Source: Elstera cyanobacteriorum (GTDB taxonomy: Bacteria; Pseudomonadota; Alphaproteobacteria; Elsterales; Elsteraceae). From it: a stretch of 64,000 nucleotides of DNA. Within the stretch, counting starts at the first letter, position 1. Each line of letters starts with the position of its first letter. The stretch lies in the NCBI RefSeq assembly GCF_002251735.1, contig NZ_NOXS01000020.1:40890-104889 (forward strand). The letters run 5' to 3'. A program made the translations under genes and the position numbers. Below are positions 1-10,100 of this stretch, piece after piece. Below the pieces are notes generated by a model. That model did no database searches and was not told the origin of the DNA. It saw only the letters and a list, made by a program, of their open reading frames with translations.

Positions 1-131
1 TGATCGCTCCACGCATCAAGCTCGGCATAGCTAAACTGCGTTTCCCCATCCTCTATGGCGATGGCCGCAGGATGAGTAGCGGCGCGGGCGCGAAATGCCG
101 CCACCAGCGAGAAGGGCTGTTCCGCAATCAT
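1..131 (-). CDS. Adenylation (AMP-binding) enzyme, N-terminal fragment cut by window edge
   Basis: Only the first 43 codons are visible; the gene runs off the left edge. The start ATG lies 2 nt after the TAA of the upstream synthetase, so it is almost certainly co-transcribed and translationally coupled. The translated start (MIAEQPFSLVAAFRARA, then AIAIEDGETQFSYAELDAW) has the usual opening of an amino-acid adenylation domain: a helix, then the 'P-A-A-I-A-I' strand and the 'YAELD' motif. It could be a stand-alone A or A-PCP protein supplying an amino acid in trans, a further NRPS module, or another acyl-AMP ligase. Its position after the thioesterase-containing synthetase is unusual for a strictly colinear line and argues for an accessory role. 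Product class is fairly sure, function unknown. Confidence 0.72.
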   Translation of the reverse strand, partial: MIAEQPFSLVAAFRARAATHPAAIAIEDGETQFSYAELDAWSD

Positions 132-133
132 CT

Positions 134-3100
134 TTAAGCCCCCACCAACTGCCGAGCGGGCTGGGCGGCTGCCATCCGCTGCGCCTCTCGTTCCATCAGC
201 AGGGCAACGCGGAAGATCTCCTCATTCTCAAGCATTTCCCAATGGTCGCCCTTGACCAGCTTGGTGAGATAATCCCCTTGGGTTCGCTCTCGCCAAAAGC
301 GCCGCTGATCCTTGAGTTCGGTCCGTGTTAGGCCGCTGCGGGCTTGAACGAAGACCAGCCGCCCCCGCAGATCGGGGAAATCATAATCGCCGACTGTCAG
401 TCGGTTATGATTATAGACCTCGAAATATCGTTGGATCTGATCATCTTCGATGCCCGGATACATACCGTTAAATTTCACCAGTTTGGCGCGGAACTCTGGC
501 AAATCGACCGTGGTGATGCTGCGGCGTAGGGCTTCGTCCATCGTTCCTTGAGTATCGAGCAGCACGGTACTGACGTCGCGTTTGCCACGCGCCGCCAAGC
601 GCCGCGCCATATCGTAAGCAATGAGACCCCCGAAGGAGAGGCCGGTCAGAATCAGCGGCCCATCGAGGTGGTCCGCAATCAGGTCGAGATACGCCCCCGC
701 CATGGCCTTCACCGACGGCAATCGTGCTTCTCCCGGATTGAGGCCGGGCGATTGAATACCGTAAACCCCAAAGCGATCTGGCAGTACTTTTGCGAGGGCG
801 AGATAGCAGAAGGCGGTTCCGCCCGCGGGATGAATGCAAATCACTGTTGGTCCGCCTTCCCCTGCCCGCAGGTGAATCAGCGGCGTTTCCGGCGTTTGAT
901 CCGGCACACCCGCGCGCACCCAAGCGCCCAGCGCTTCGATGGTCGGATGCCGTAAAATTTCTGTGATCGGGACGCGCACGCCGAAGGCCGCTTCAATGGC
1001 ATGGGCCATTTTGATGGCCGCAATTGAACTGCCCCCAAGCGCGAAGAAATTGTCGCGAATCCCAATCGCAGGGTGGAGCAAAATGCTCTTCCAAATACTG
1101 TAGAGCGTTAGTTCGATCTGATCGCGCGGGCTGGCCTGATTGACGACGACAGGCGTTGCTTCGGCCTGCGCCGCAAGTGCGCTGCGGTCGATCTTGCCGT
1201 TTGGCATCAAGGGGATTTGAGCAAGGGGTATCAGCCGATCCGGCACCATATAGACCGGCAGGCGGTCCAGCAGATACTCCCGCAGCCCATCAGGGTTTGC
1301 CGATCCAGTATAGAACAGGCTGAGGCGTGTTTCGCCGGAAGCAACCAAAGCGATCGCCGTTTCGACCGCCGGATGCCCTGCGGCATTAGCTTCGATGTCC
1401 CCGAGTTCGATGCGGAACCCGCGCAATTTGACTTGATGATCCCGCCGGCCCAGGAACTCAATCTGCCCATCGGTGCGGAAACGGCCTAGATCACCGCTGC
1501 GATACACCAGAGCTCCTGGGGCGTTCGGGTCAGCGTAGAAGTGCGTTGCGGTAAGGTCGGGCCGCCCAAAATAACCAAGGCCCACCCCAGGCCCGGCGAT
1601 ATGGATTTCTCCGGTAACCCCCAGTGGAACGGGCTGCCCGTCGCCGTTCAAAAGGCGAATGCACATTCCGTCGATGGGCCGCCCGATGGGGATGGGGTCA
1701 TCAAGAGTTCCGTCGGTGGGGGCGGTCCAGGCGATACAATCCACGCTTGTTTCCGTGGGACCATAAACATTATGTACCGTCGCTTGCGGCAGAACAGCCC
1801 GGCACTGGGCGAGGAGGGCAGGCGTTAAAATCCCGCCGCCGCAGAAGATATGTCTTAGGCTCGTGCAGCCTTCTGCCGTCGGTGTCTCCAAGAAGGCTTG
1901 CAGCAGCGTTGGAACGAACTGGATTAATGTGATGTTCTGCCGCTGCACGGTTTCAACAAGGGCCGCCGGGTCGAAGTGCGCATCGGGCGCGGCAAGCACC
2001 AAGCTTGCCCCCGCCGTGAGCGGCCAGAAAAACTCCCAAATCGCCGCGTCAAACCCGCTCGGGGTTTTTTGGAGCAAGCGGTCATTGGCGGTGAGGGGAA
2101 AGGCCCGGTTGCTCCAGGCCATCAGATTGGCCAGCCCGCGATGGGGCAGCAGCGCCCCTTTCGGGGTGCCGGTTGAACCAGACGTGTAGAGTAGATAGGC
2201 GGCATCATCCGGCCCGGCACTCTCCGGCAATGGGGTAGGGGGTAAATCGGCCCAGACGGTTCCATCGGTCAAATCGAGCGTTGGACCGGTTGCCGTCTGA
2301 CCCGGACCGAGCAGGGTTAGCTCCGCCCGGCAGTCGGCCTTGATCTGCGCGCGGCGACCGGCGGGATAGCTTGGATCAAGGGGCACGAACGCGGCACCTG
2401 CCTTCAGCACCGCCAACAGGGCGAGGATTTGTTCGACGGAGCGCTCCGCCTGAACAATAACACGCGCGCCCCGGCCAAGGCCTAAGCGCTGAAGGTGCCG
2501 TGCCAATTGGTTGGCCCGCGCGTCCAGGGTGCGGTAGGTCCAGCGTCCGCTATCGGCAATAACCGCATCGGCCTCGGGCGAGGCCAGCGCTTGCCGCTCG
2601 ATCACCCGATGGATGGGCGACAGATCCAATAGCGGGGCGCTGCGGCCGCCAAACTCCTGCAAGCGTGTCACCTCGGCGGGGGTCAGAAGCGTCACCCCCC
2701 GAACCGCAGCGGAGGGTTCGGCCGCCATTCCAATCAGCACTTGGCCAATATGACCGATCAAGGCCCGCATTTGGGGTTCGCTGAAGAGATCGAGAGCATA
2801 TTCGACCCCGAGCCGCAGCCCTTCTGGGGCTTCGAACACTTCTACGGTCAGATCGAGCTTCGCCGTTGCGCTGCTGGTCTCAATGGCTTCGATCATAAGG
2901 CCAGGGAGGGTAAGCCCGCCGCCGGGCGTATTCTGATAAATCATCATCACTTGGAACAGCGGCGCATAGCTGGCGTCGCGGGGCGGGTTGACCGCCTCGA
3001 CCACCGCTTCGAACGGCAAATCCTGATGCTCCATCGCTGCCAAAAGCTGGGCTTGAACCCGGTGTATCAGGGCAAGGCCCGCCTGATCGGGATCAATGGG

Positions 3101-4162
3101 CGTGCGAATCGCAATGGTATTGATGAAATGGCCGATCAGCCCCTCCAACTCCTGCCGAGGCCGGTTAGCGAAAGGGGTGCCAATGCAGAAATCCTGCTGG
3201 CCGCTATACCGCCATAGTACGATTGCAAAGGCTGCCATTAGAACAGGAAACGCAGTCACGCCCGCGCGTCGGCTCAGGGCGTTAAGCGCGGTTTGGGACG
3301 CTTCTGGCAGCAGGGCAGCGACATGGCCGCCGCGATGGCTTTGGAGCGGTGGACGCGGTGCGGCGGTTGGGAGCGCGAGGAGCGGCGGTAGGCCCGCGAG
3401 CGCATCCCGCCAATAGGCGCGCTGGCGGTCCAATTCTGCGCCGTTGCGGGTTTTCTGCTGCCAGCGAATGTAATCGGCGTAGCCCATCGGTAGGGGGGGC
3501 AGAGGGTCGGCCTCGCCCGCCGCAAAGGCGACGTAGAGGGGGCTCAACTCCCGGAAAAACACCCCAATCGACCAGCCATCGGCAATGATATGATGAAGGG
3601 TAACCAGCCAAAGATGTTCGGTGGGTTGAAGCCGCAGCAGGCGTGCCCGAAGTAACGGGCCTCGGGCTAGATCAAAGGGCGTGCGGGCTTCTTCTTCCAC
3701 TGCCGCCCGCGCGACTGCCACCCGTTCAGCCTCGGGCCATCCCGAAAGGTCGGTTATTGGCAGGAGGTCGCCCCAGTCCGCATCCTCCTGGTAGAGCGGC
3801 TCGCCGCCGCGCAGAGGAAAGCGCGCATTTAGAACGCGATGCCGGGCGATCAGCGTGGCCAAGCTTTGCCGCAGTGCCGGGATATCCAGCGTCCCGGTCA
3901 AGCGTAGAGCGATTGGATTATTATAGAATGGATTGCCCGGTGCGCTCTGGTCCAGCACCCAAAGTTGCCGCTGTGCGTAGGACGGTGGTAGGGCGGCTTC
4001 GGCGGCTAACAGCGCGATGAGTGCCGCCTTATGGTCGCGCATCGCCGCCACAAGATCGGGGGTGAGCACGCCGCGCGGCGCTTTGCATTTCAGCGTGTCG
4101 CCCTCGACCGAAAGGCTGACGGAAAGGTTACGAAGCTGCTGGAGAAGCTGGTCAGCGGTCAT
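134..4162 (-). CDS. Terminating NRPS: docking-C-A(Gln-like)-PCP-TE
   Basis: A 1342-aa single-module synthetase that adds the last residue and releases the peptide. Domains in order: TubC-like N-terminal docking domain (about 1-55, with SLSVEGDTLKCKAP); condensation domain with intact HHIIADG near 192; adenylation domain with LLYTSGSTGTPKG near 660 and NVYGPTE; carrier protein with GGSS near 1043; type I thioesterase with GLSFGG (nucleophile Ser, near 1175) and a likely catalytic His in GDHWEM near 1306. Pocket residues aligned by eye to GrsA read D-A-W-Q-F-G-V-V-D plus the Lys of PNGKIDR. This is closest to the Gln code DAWQFGLIDK as I recall it, so Gln (or Glu) is predicted. The start ATG overlaps the previous stop (ATGA), so the gene is coupled to the 3429-aa synthetase. 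Specificity is inference; domain content is clear. Confidence 0.95.
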   Translation of the reverse strand: MTADQLLQQLRNLSVSLSVEGDTLKCKAPRGVLTPDLVAAMRDHKAALIALLAAEAALPPSYAQRQLWVLDQSAPGNPFYNNPIALRLTGTLDIPALRQSLATLIARHRVLNARFPLRGGEPLYQEDADWGDLLPITDLSGWPEAERVAVARAAVEEEARTPFDLARGPLLRARLLRLQPTEHLWLVTLHHIIADGWSIGVFFRELSPLYVAFAAGEADPLPPLPMGYADYIRWQQKTRNGAELDRQRAYWRDALAGLPPLLALPTAAPRPPLQSHRGGHVAALLPEASQTALNALSRRAGVTAFPVLMAAFAIVLWRYSGQQDFCIGTPFANRPRQELEGLIGHFINTIAIRTPIDPDQAGLALIHRVQAQLLAAMEHQDLPFEAVVEAVNPPRDASYAPLFQVMMIYQNTPGGGLTLPGLMIEAIETSSATAKLDLTVEVFEAPEGLRLGVEYALDLFSEPQMRALIGHIGQVLIGMAAEPSAAVRGVTLLTPAEVTRLQEFGGRSAPLLDLSPIHRVIERQALASPEADAVIADSGRWTYRTLDARANQLARHLQRLGLGRGARVIVQAERSVEQILALLAVLKAGAAFVPLDPSYPAGRRAQIKADCRAELTLLGPGQTATGPTLDLTDGTVWADLPPTPLPESAGPDDAAYLLYTSGSTGTPKGALLPHRGLANLMAWSNRAFPLTANDRLLQKTPSGFDAAIWEFFWPLTAGASLVLAAPDAHFDPAALVETVQRQNITLIQFVPTLLQAFLETPTAEGCTSLRHIFCGGGILTPALLAQCRAVLPQATVHNVYGPTETSVDCIAWTAPTDGTLDDPIPIGRPIDGMCIRLLNGDGQPVPLGVTGEIHIAGPGVGLGYFGRPDLTATHFYADPNAPGALVYRSGDLGRFRTDGQIEFLGRRDHQVKLRGFRIELGDIEANAAGHPAVETAIALVASGETRLSLFYTGSANPDGLREYLLDRLPVYMVPDRLIPLAQIPLMPNGKIDRSALAAQAEATPVVVNQASPRDQIELTLYSIWKSILLHPAIGIRDNFFALGGSSIAAIKMAHAIEAAFGVRVPITEILRHPTIEALGAWVRAGVPDQTPETPLIHLRAGEGGPTVICIHPAGGTAFCYLALAKVLPDRFGVYGIQSPGLNPGEARLPSVKAMAGAYLDLIADHLDGPLILTGLSFGGLIAYDMARRLAARGKRDVSTVLLDTQGTMDEALRRSITTVDLPEFRAKLVKFNGMYPGIEDDQIQRYFEVYNHNRLTVGDYDFPDLRGRLVFVQARSGLTRTELKDQRRFWRERTQGDYLTKLVKGDHWEMLENEEIFRVALLMEREAQRMAAAQPARQLVGA

Positions 4163-7100
4163 AGTTCAATCTCCTCCAAGTCGGCGTCGGCGCTTGGAGA
4201 TGTAAGGGGGGTAGGCGGGGGCGCGTCGGTGCGCAGCCCGCCGACCATGGCGTAAATCGGCTGATGGGTCGGCCCGAGATCGAACAAAGCGCCCAGTGCG
4301 TCGGGGGCGACGGAGCCCATGCCGCACAGTCCGATCCCTAGATCGGCGGCGACCATGGTGAGAAGCTGGGTCATTGACCCCGCCTCGATATGGCAAAAAT
4401 CCAGTGTTTTCTCACCGTAGAGCGGCTCAATCGCAGCGCGTTCGGCGATGAAGAACAGCGCAAAGCCGCTTTCCTCGAAAACCGGCCGGTTGACGAAGAA
4501 ATCATAGGCATTGGCGGGCAGGTACTTGTCCCGACTGGTGGGAATCAGCCGATGGCGGGCCGGATCGTAATAATAAGCCCCACCCGGCAAACCAGCGACC
4601 CGGTCGGGTTTGGCGTAAAGATAGGTCTGGACCGGATAAAGCCCCCCGGCAGAGGCGTAATGATGCTTGGGGGCATCGGCGACGGGATTGCGGGCAAGGC
4701 AGCCGAGCAGGCGCGCCAAAGCGTCGTGCGGAATCGGCGTTGGCTTGAAGGCCCGGACCGAGCGGTAGGCGACATAGCGGTCGAGCGGCGGCGGCGGCAG
4801 GTCCACGGTCTCGGCCCCCCCGTCGAACCGGCGCAGGCCCAGCGCTTTGTCTTTGAACGCCGCGCGGTCGGCCGGATCGTCGAGCAGGGCGAGCGCCTCG
4901 GTGGCGGTGCGAGCTGGCGGTGGCGGGGGATTGGCCTCCCGGAACAACCGCAGCAATTCCAGCACCGTGGGTTTCGCCATCAGGGCCGCGAGCGGTGGGC
5001 GGAACCCGGTTTGGGTCGCGAGCGCGTTGACGATGCGCACAATGTCGATCGATGTTGCGCCGAGGGTCAGCAGATTATCCGTAGGGGCCACCGATACCAG
5101 CTTCAGCACCCCGGCGATCAGGGCGAGAATACCGGTTTCCACTGGGGTCAAGGGGCGAGACTCGGCCTCCGCTGCGGTGGCCTTGGGAGAGGGGAGCTGC
5201 TTCCGGTCGATTTTTCCATTCGGGGAAAGCGGCAGAGTGTCCAGAACGGTGAGGCTACTCGGCACCATATAGGCAGGCAGGCTCTGGCGCAGATGGGCCA
5301 GCAGCGCGTCCATCTCGACGGGGCGATGCAGAACGACATAGGCGGCGAGGCGTTTTTCCGCCTGTGCCTCCCCCCAAATCCGCGCAACGGCGGCTTTGAC
5401 GGCGGGGTGCCGCTCCAGGGTCGATTCGATTTCGCCCAATTCGATACGATAGCCCTGGACTTTAACCTGCGTGTCGATCCGCCCCAGGAACTCGATCACA
5501 CCATCGGGCCGCCGCAGCCCCAGATCGCCGGTGCGGTAGAGCCGTTCCCCGGTGTGCGGATGGGGGAAGAAGCGGGCGGCCGATTGGGCATCGTCCCGCC
5601 AATAGCCGCGCGCTAGCCCAGCCCCCGCGATGAATAATTCCCCCGGCACCCAGTCGGGACGCTGATGCAGGCAGTCGTCCAGCACGTAGAAGCGCTGATG
5701 GGTCAGTGCCCGGCCATAGGGGATGGATCGCCACGCAGGATCGACCTGATCGATGGGATAAAGGATCGACCAAATCGACGCTTCGGTCGCGCCGCCTAAG
5801 CTGTAAAGCGCGGCGTGGGGCGCAAGCGCACGCAGACGGTCTGGCAGGGTCACGGGAATCCAGTCGCCCGACATCATCACGACCCGCAGGCCGCGCAGGG
5901 CCAGGGTGCCGACGCCTTCGGCATATTCGGCGAGCAGCGACGCAAGGGCAGGGGCGGAATTCCACACCGTTACCTGCTGCAGATCTACAAGCTCCAACCA
6001 GCGCGCCGGATCGCGGGCGCTCGCCGGCGACAGTGGGACAATTGCCCCCCCGGCGGCGAGGGTTCCGAAAATATCAAAAACGGATAGATCGAAACTAATA
6101 GCCGAGACCGCTAAAACCCGGTCAGCCGCTGTGATGCTGAAGCGGGCGTTGATATCGAGCAGCGTCGAAACGGCGCCTGCGTGATCGATCATTACGCCTT
6201 TCGGGACACCGGTCGAGCCCGACGTAAAGATAACATAGGCAAGATCGGTTTCCCGATGGGTGAACGGGACCAATACGACCGATCCATCAGGATTGAGCCG
6301 ATCCACCGCGATACAGCTAAGTGTGGGATCAGAAATCTTATCGCGCGCTGATGACCAGGATTGATGCAGGACGATCCGGCAATCGGTCTGGGAGAGGATG
6401 TAGCGCAACCGTTCTTCGGGCAGGTCGGTGTCAAGCGGCAGATAGGCGGCGCCCGAATAGAGAATGCCCAAGGCGGCAAGGGTTTGTTCCCACCCCGGCT
6501 GCATCAGAATCGCAACCAGGGTTCCCGGCTGTGCTCCGGCCTGCTGAAGCAACGCCCCGAGGTGCCGCGCGCGGTTTTGCAAGCCGCCATAAGTGATTGC
6601 CCCGGTTTCTAGCAGGATTGCTGGCGCCTCGGGCATGCGATCGGCATTCCGGTCGAACAGGCGATGCAGGAGGTCGCGATCCGGTTCGGTTGGCGGCGGC
6701 AGCGGCGGCAGGGTTGCGAGGCTCGGCAGAAGACCAACAGCGGTTTTCTCCCAGGCTTCCGGCGCGGCGAGTTGATCCAGAAGGCGGCAGTAGGCCGCAA
6801 ACATCGCCTCGGTCAACCCATCGGGGAACAGGGCATCGATGGAGTCCCAGTTGAACTCCAAGACCCCATTGATTTCGAGAATCGTATGATCGATCCAAAC
6901 CTGCGGGGTTTGCGTGATGGTATGGACTGGTTCGGCCCCCAGGGCGTCGGTCAGGCTTATGTCAGCCCCGCCCGGCCCCATCTCGATCAAGGTGCTGTTG
7001 AAGACGATGGGCAGGGCCGTTTGCTGCTCGCCACGAACGCGGGCGAGTTCGCGCACCACCCGCACGCCGCTCACCGCAGCATGATCCATATCCCGCCAAA

Positions 7101-10100
7101 GTTGGGCCTGGAGGGCGCGAGCATTGCTGTGGAAACTCTGATCGCTGCGGTAATCGACCTCTAGCAGCACGATGGATGTGAAATCCCCCATGATTCCACT
7201 GACGTCAGGATGCAGTGGCAGGCGGTTGAACAGAGGCAATGTGAGTGTAAAACGCGGCGAGCGGCTCCACAGCGCTAGCACTTGCGCATAAGCAGTCAGA
7301 AGCAGGACCGAGGCCGTGACCCCCTGGCGCTTCGCTTGATCCTTCAAGGCCGACCACGTGGCAGCGGGAATCTGCCTGTCACGGCGGGTGAACGTCGGCG
7401 CCGTAATGGCTTCCGGTGCGCGGGCGAGTGGCAGATCGGGCGCAGGCGGCAGATGGGCCAGCCGGTCCTGCCAATAGCGCAGCGCCCGCCGATAGGCCGC
7501 CCCGTCGCGCAGCCCTCGCTCGGCCAGAACATAATCCCGGAAGGTCAGGCCAAGCGGCGGCAGCGGCTTATCGGGCTGCGTGTAGAAATGAACAAGCTCA
7601 TGCGCCAGGATTTGCGTGCTGGCGGCATCGACGATCAGTGCATCAAGGCTGATGTGAAGATGTGCGTAACCCGATGGCAGTAACGAGACGCGGAACTCGA
7701 ACAAAGGCCAGCGAGCCGCATCGAGCATTTGATGGGACATGCGGGCGCGTGTTTCCCGCAGCGCCATTTCGGCAGCCGCGCTATCGAGGGCACGGAAATC
7801 ATCGACCGGCAGACGATAGGGCGGCAGGGTGGCGAGAACTTGCTGAGTGCCGTCGCTGCGGAAGATGGTTTTCAGACCATCGTGGCGCTCAATCAGCCGT
7901 TGGAGCGCAGTTTCAAAACGCGCTGGGTTAAAGTTCGTGAGGCGGATTTCGTCGTAGGCGTGGGCGCTGACGCCGCCGAGCGCCAACCCATCGGCCCGGC
8001 CCACCCAATAGGCTTCTTGGATATCCGTAAGAGGGAAGGGGGCAAAACGATCCGCCGGGGCGGGCGTGATGACTGGCAAGGCCGCCGCCTCGTCGGCTCT
8101 GGCGCTTGCCGTCGCAAGCTTGGTAGCCAATTGCGCAACAGTCGGGTTTTCGAAGAGTGCCGACAGCGACAAATGGGTTTTCAGTGTTTGATTGATGGCG
8201 TGGATCAAACGGGTCGCCAGTAGCGAATGGCCGCCGAGATCAAAGAAATTATCATCCCGCCCAACGCGCGGATGTTTTAGGATTGTTGCCCAGATGGGCG
8301 CTAGCGCCTGTTCCTCCGGCGTCTCGGGCGCGCGGAAGGTTCCGGCCGTCGGGGCTTGCGGCGCGGGTAGGGCGCGGCGGTCGAGCTTGCCGTTGGGGGT
8401 GAGCGGAAGTTGGGACAGGGCGACCCAGTGGCTCGGTAGCATATACTCGGGAAGCTGGGCGGCGAGTGCCGGGCGTAAAGGCGCGGGATCGGTCGGGCCG
8501 ACGAGATAGGCCACAAGCTGGCGGACCCCGTCTCCAGCATCGCGCAGCATTACGGCGGCATCCGCTACACCGGGCAGAGCCCGCAGTGCCACTTCGATCT
8601 CGCCGGTCTCAATGCGGAACCCACGCCATTTGACCTGCTGATCGCTCCGGCCCAGGAACTCGATTGTGCCGTCGGCACGATAGCGGCCCAGATCGCCGGA
8701 TCGATACACTTGCCCCGGGCCGAACGGATTGACGATGAAGCGCTCTGCCGTTAGGGCGGGTTGGCCGTAGTAGCCGAGAGCAACCCCTGCGCCGCCAATA
8801 TAAATTTCCCCAACCGCGCCAACCGGTACGGGGGTTAGGGTTTCGGTCAGCAGATAGGCCTGTGCGAAATCAACGGGCCGGCCAATCGGCGGATGAACCG
8901 GCCAAGCATCCGCCTCGGCCAGATCCAGCCGGTGCTGGGTCGCCACGTGGGTTTCGGTCGGGCCGTATTGATTATAGAAGTAACGCCCGCCAAGGGCCCG
9001 CAGAAAGGTGCGCACCGCGCCCGAAACCTGAACGGCTTCCCCAGCGGTGATCACTTCGCAGGCTACGCCGGATGCGGCGGCAGTCTCAAACCCCAGTGCC
9101 GCCATTTGGCTCAGAACTGCGAAGGGCAGAAAGGCTCGTTCGATTCTCTCCGCGATGATGAACGGCCCTAGGGCCGCCAAGTCGCGTCGCGTCTCGTTTG
9201 GGAGCAGCACGAGGGTTGCGCCCGTACAAAGGGTCGTAAAGATTTCCTGGAAAGCGACATCGAAGTTTAGTGAGGCGAACTGGAGCACGCGCCGGGGTGT
9301 AGGCGTCGTCTGGGCCGCTTGCCAATCAACAAGATGGCTCAGGAGGCGATGGCTTTGCGCAACGCCCTTCGGAATGCCGGTTGATCCCGAGGTGTAGAGC
9401 AGATACGCCATCCCTTCTGGCGCAATGTTAACAGCGGGTGCGCTCTCCGGGATCGCTGCGGGGGGGAGCGCGTCAAGGCAGAGCCGGGGTACAGCGGGCG
9501 GCAGCCGCTCGGCAAGCGCGGTTTCGGTTACGATCAGCGGGGGCTGGGCCTCGCCAACCATCACCGCCAGCCGGGCGGCGGGATAGTCGGGATCAAGCGG
9601 CAGGCAGGCTACGCCTGCTTTGAGAACCGCCAGAACCGCAACGACCATCGAAAACCCGCGTGGTAGGCACAGGCCAATCGGCGCGCCAGGGGGCAGATTG
9701 GCAGCAATCAGGCGGTGGGCCAGCCTATTGGCCTCGGCCTCCAAGCGCCCGTAGGACATATCTTCGCCGAGAAAGCGCAACGCTGGGGCCGCCGGGGTTG
9801 CCGCCGCGCGGGCTGTGAGGCGCGTTGTAATGGGCACAAAGGGACGTTCTAAGGTCGGTGGGTTCCAGCCCGTTAGAATCTGACTACGATCGCGCGTGTC
9901 CACAAGATCGAGCGCGGCTAAAGAGGTTTCGGGATTTTCGGCGAGGCAGCGAAGGGCCCGCTGAAAATAGCGCTCGAACCGCTGTGCAGTGGCCGCTTCG
10001 AAAAGGGCCGTTGCGAACTCCAGCCCGCCGACCAACCGCCCGCCTTCCTCGCGCAGCGTCAGTAGCACGTCGAACTTGGCACTATGATGGGGGAGCGCCA

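Noticed and set aside
4390..5616. 408-aa open frame antisense to the NRPS
   Set aside because: It lies wholly within the well-supported synthetase on the other strand. Its composition (Arg/Gly/Gln-rich, low complexity) is that of a GC-rich shadow frame, with no recognisable domain.
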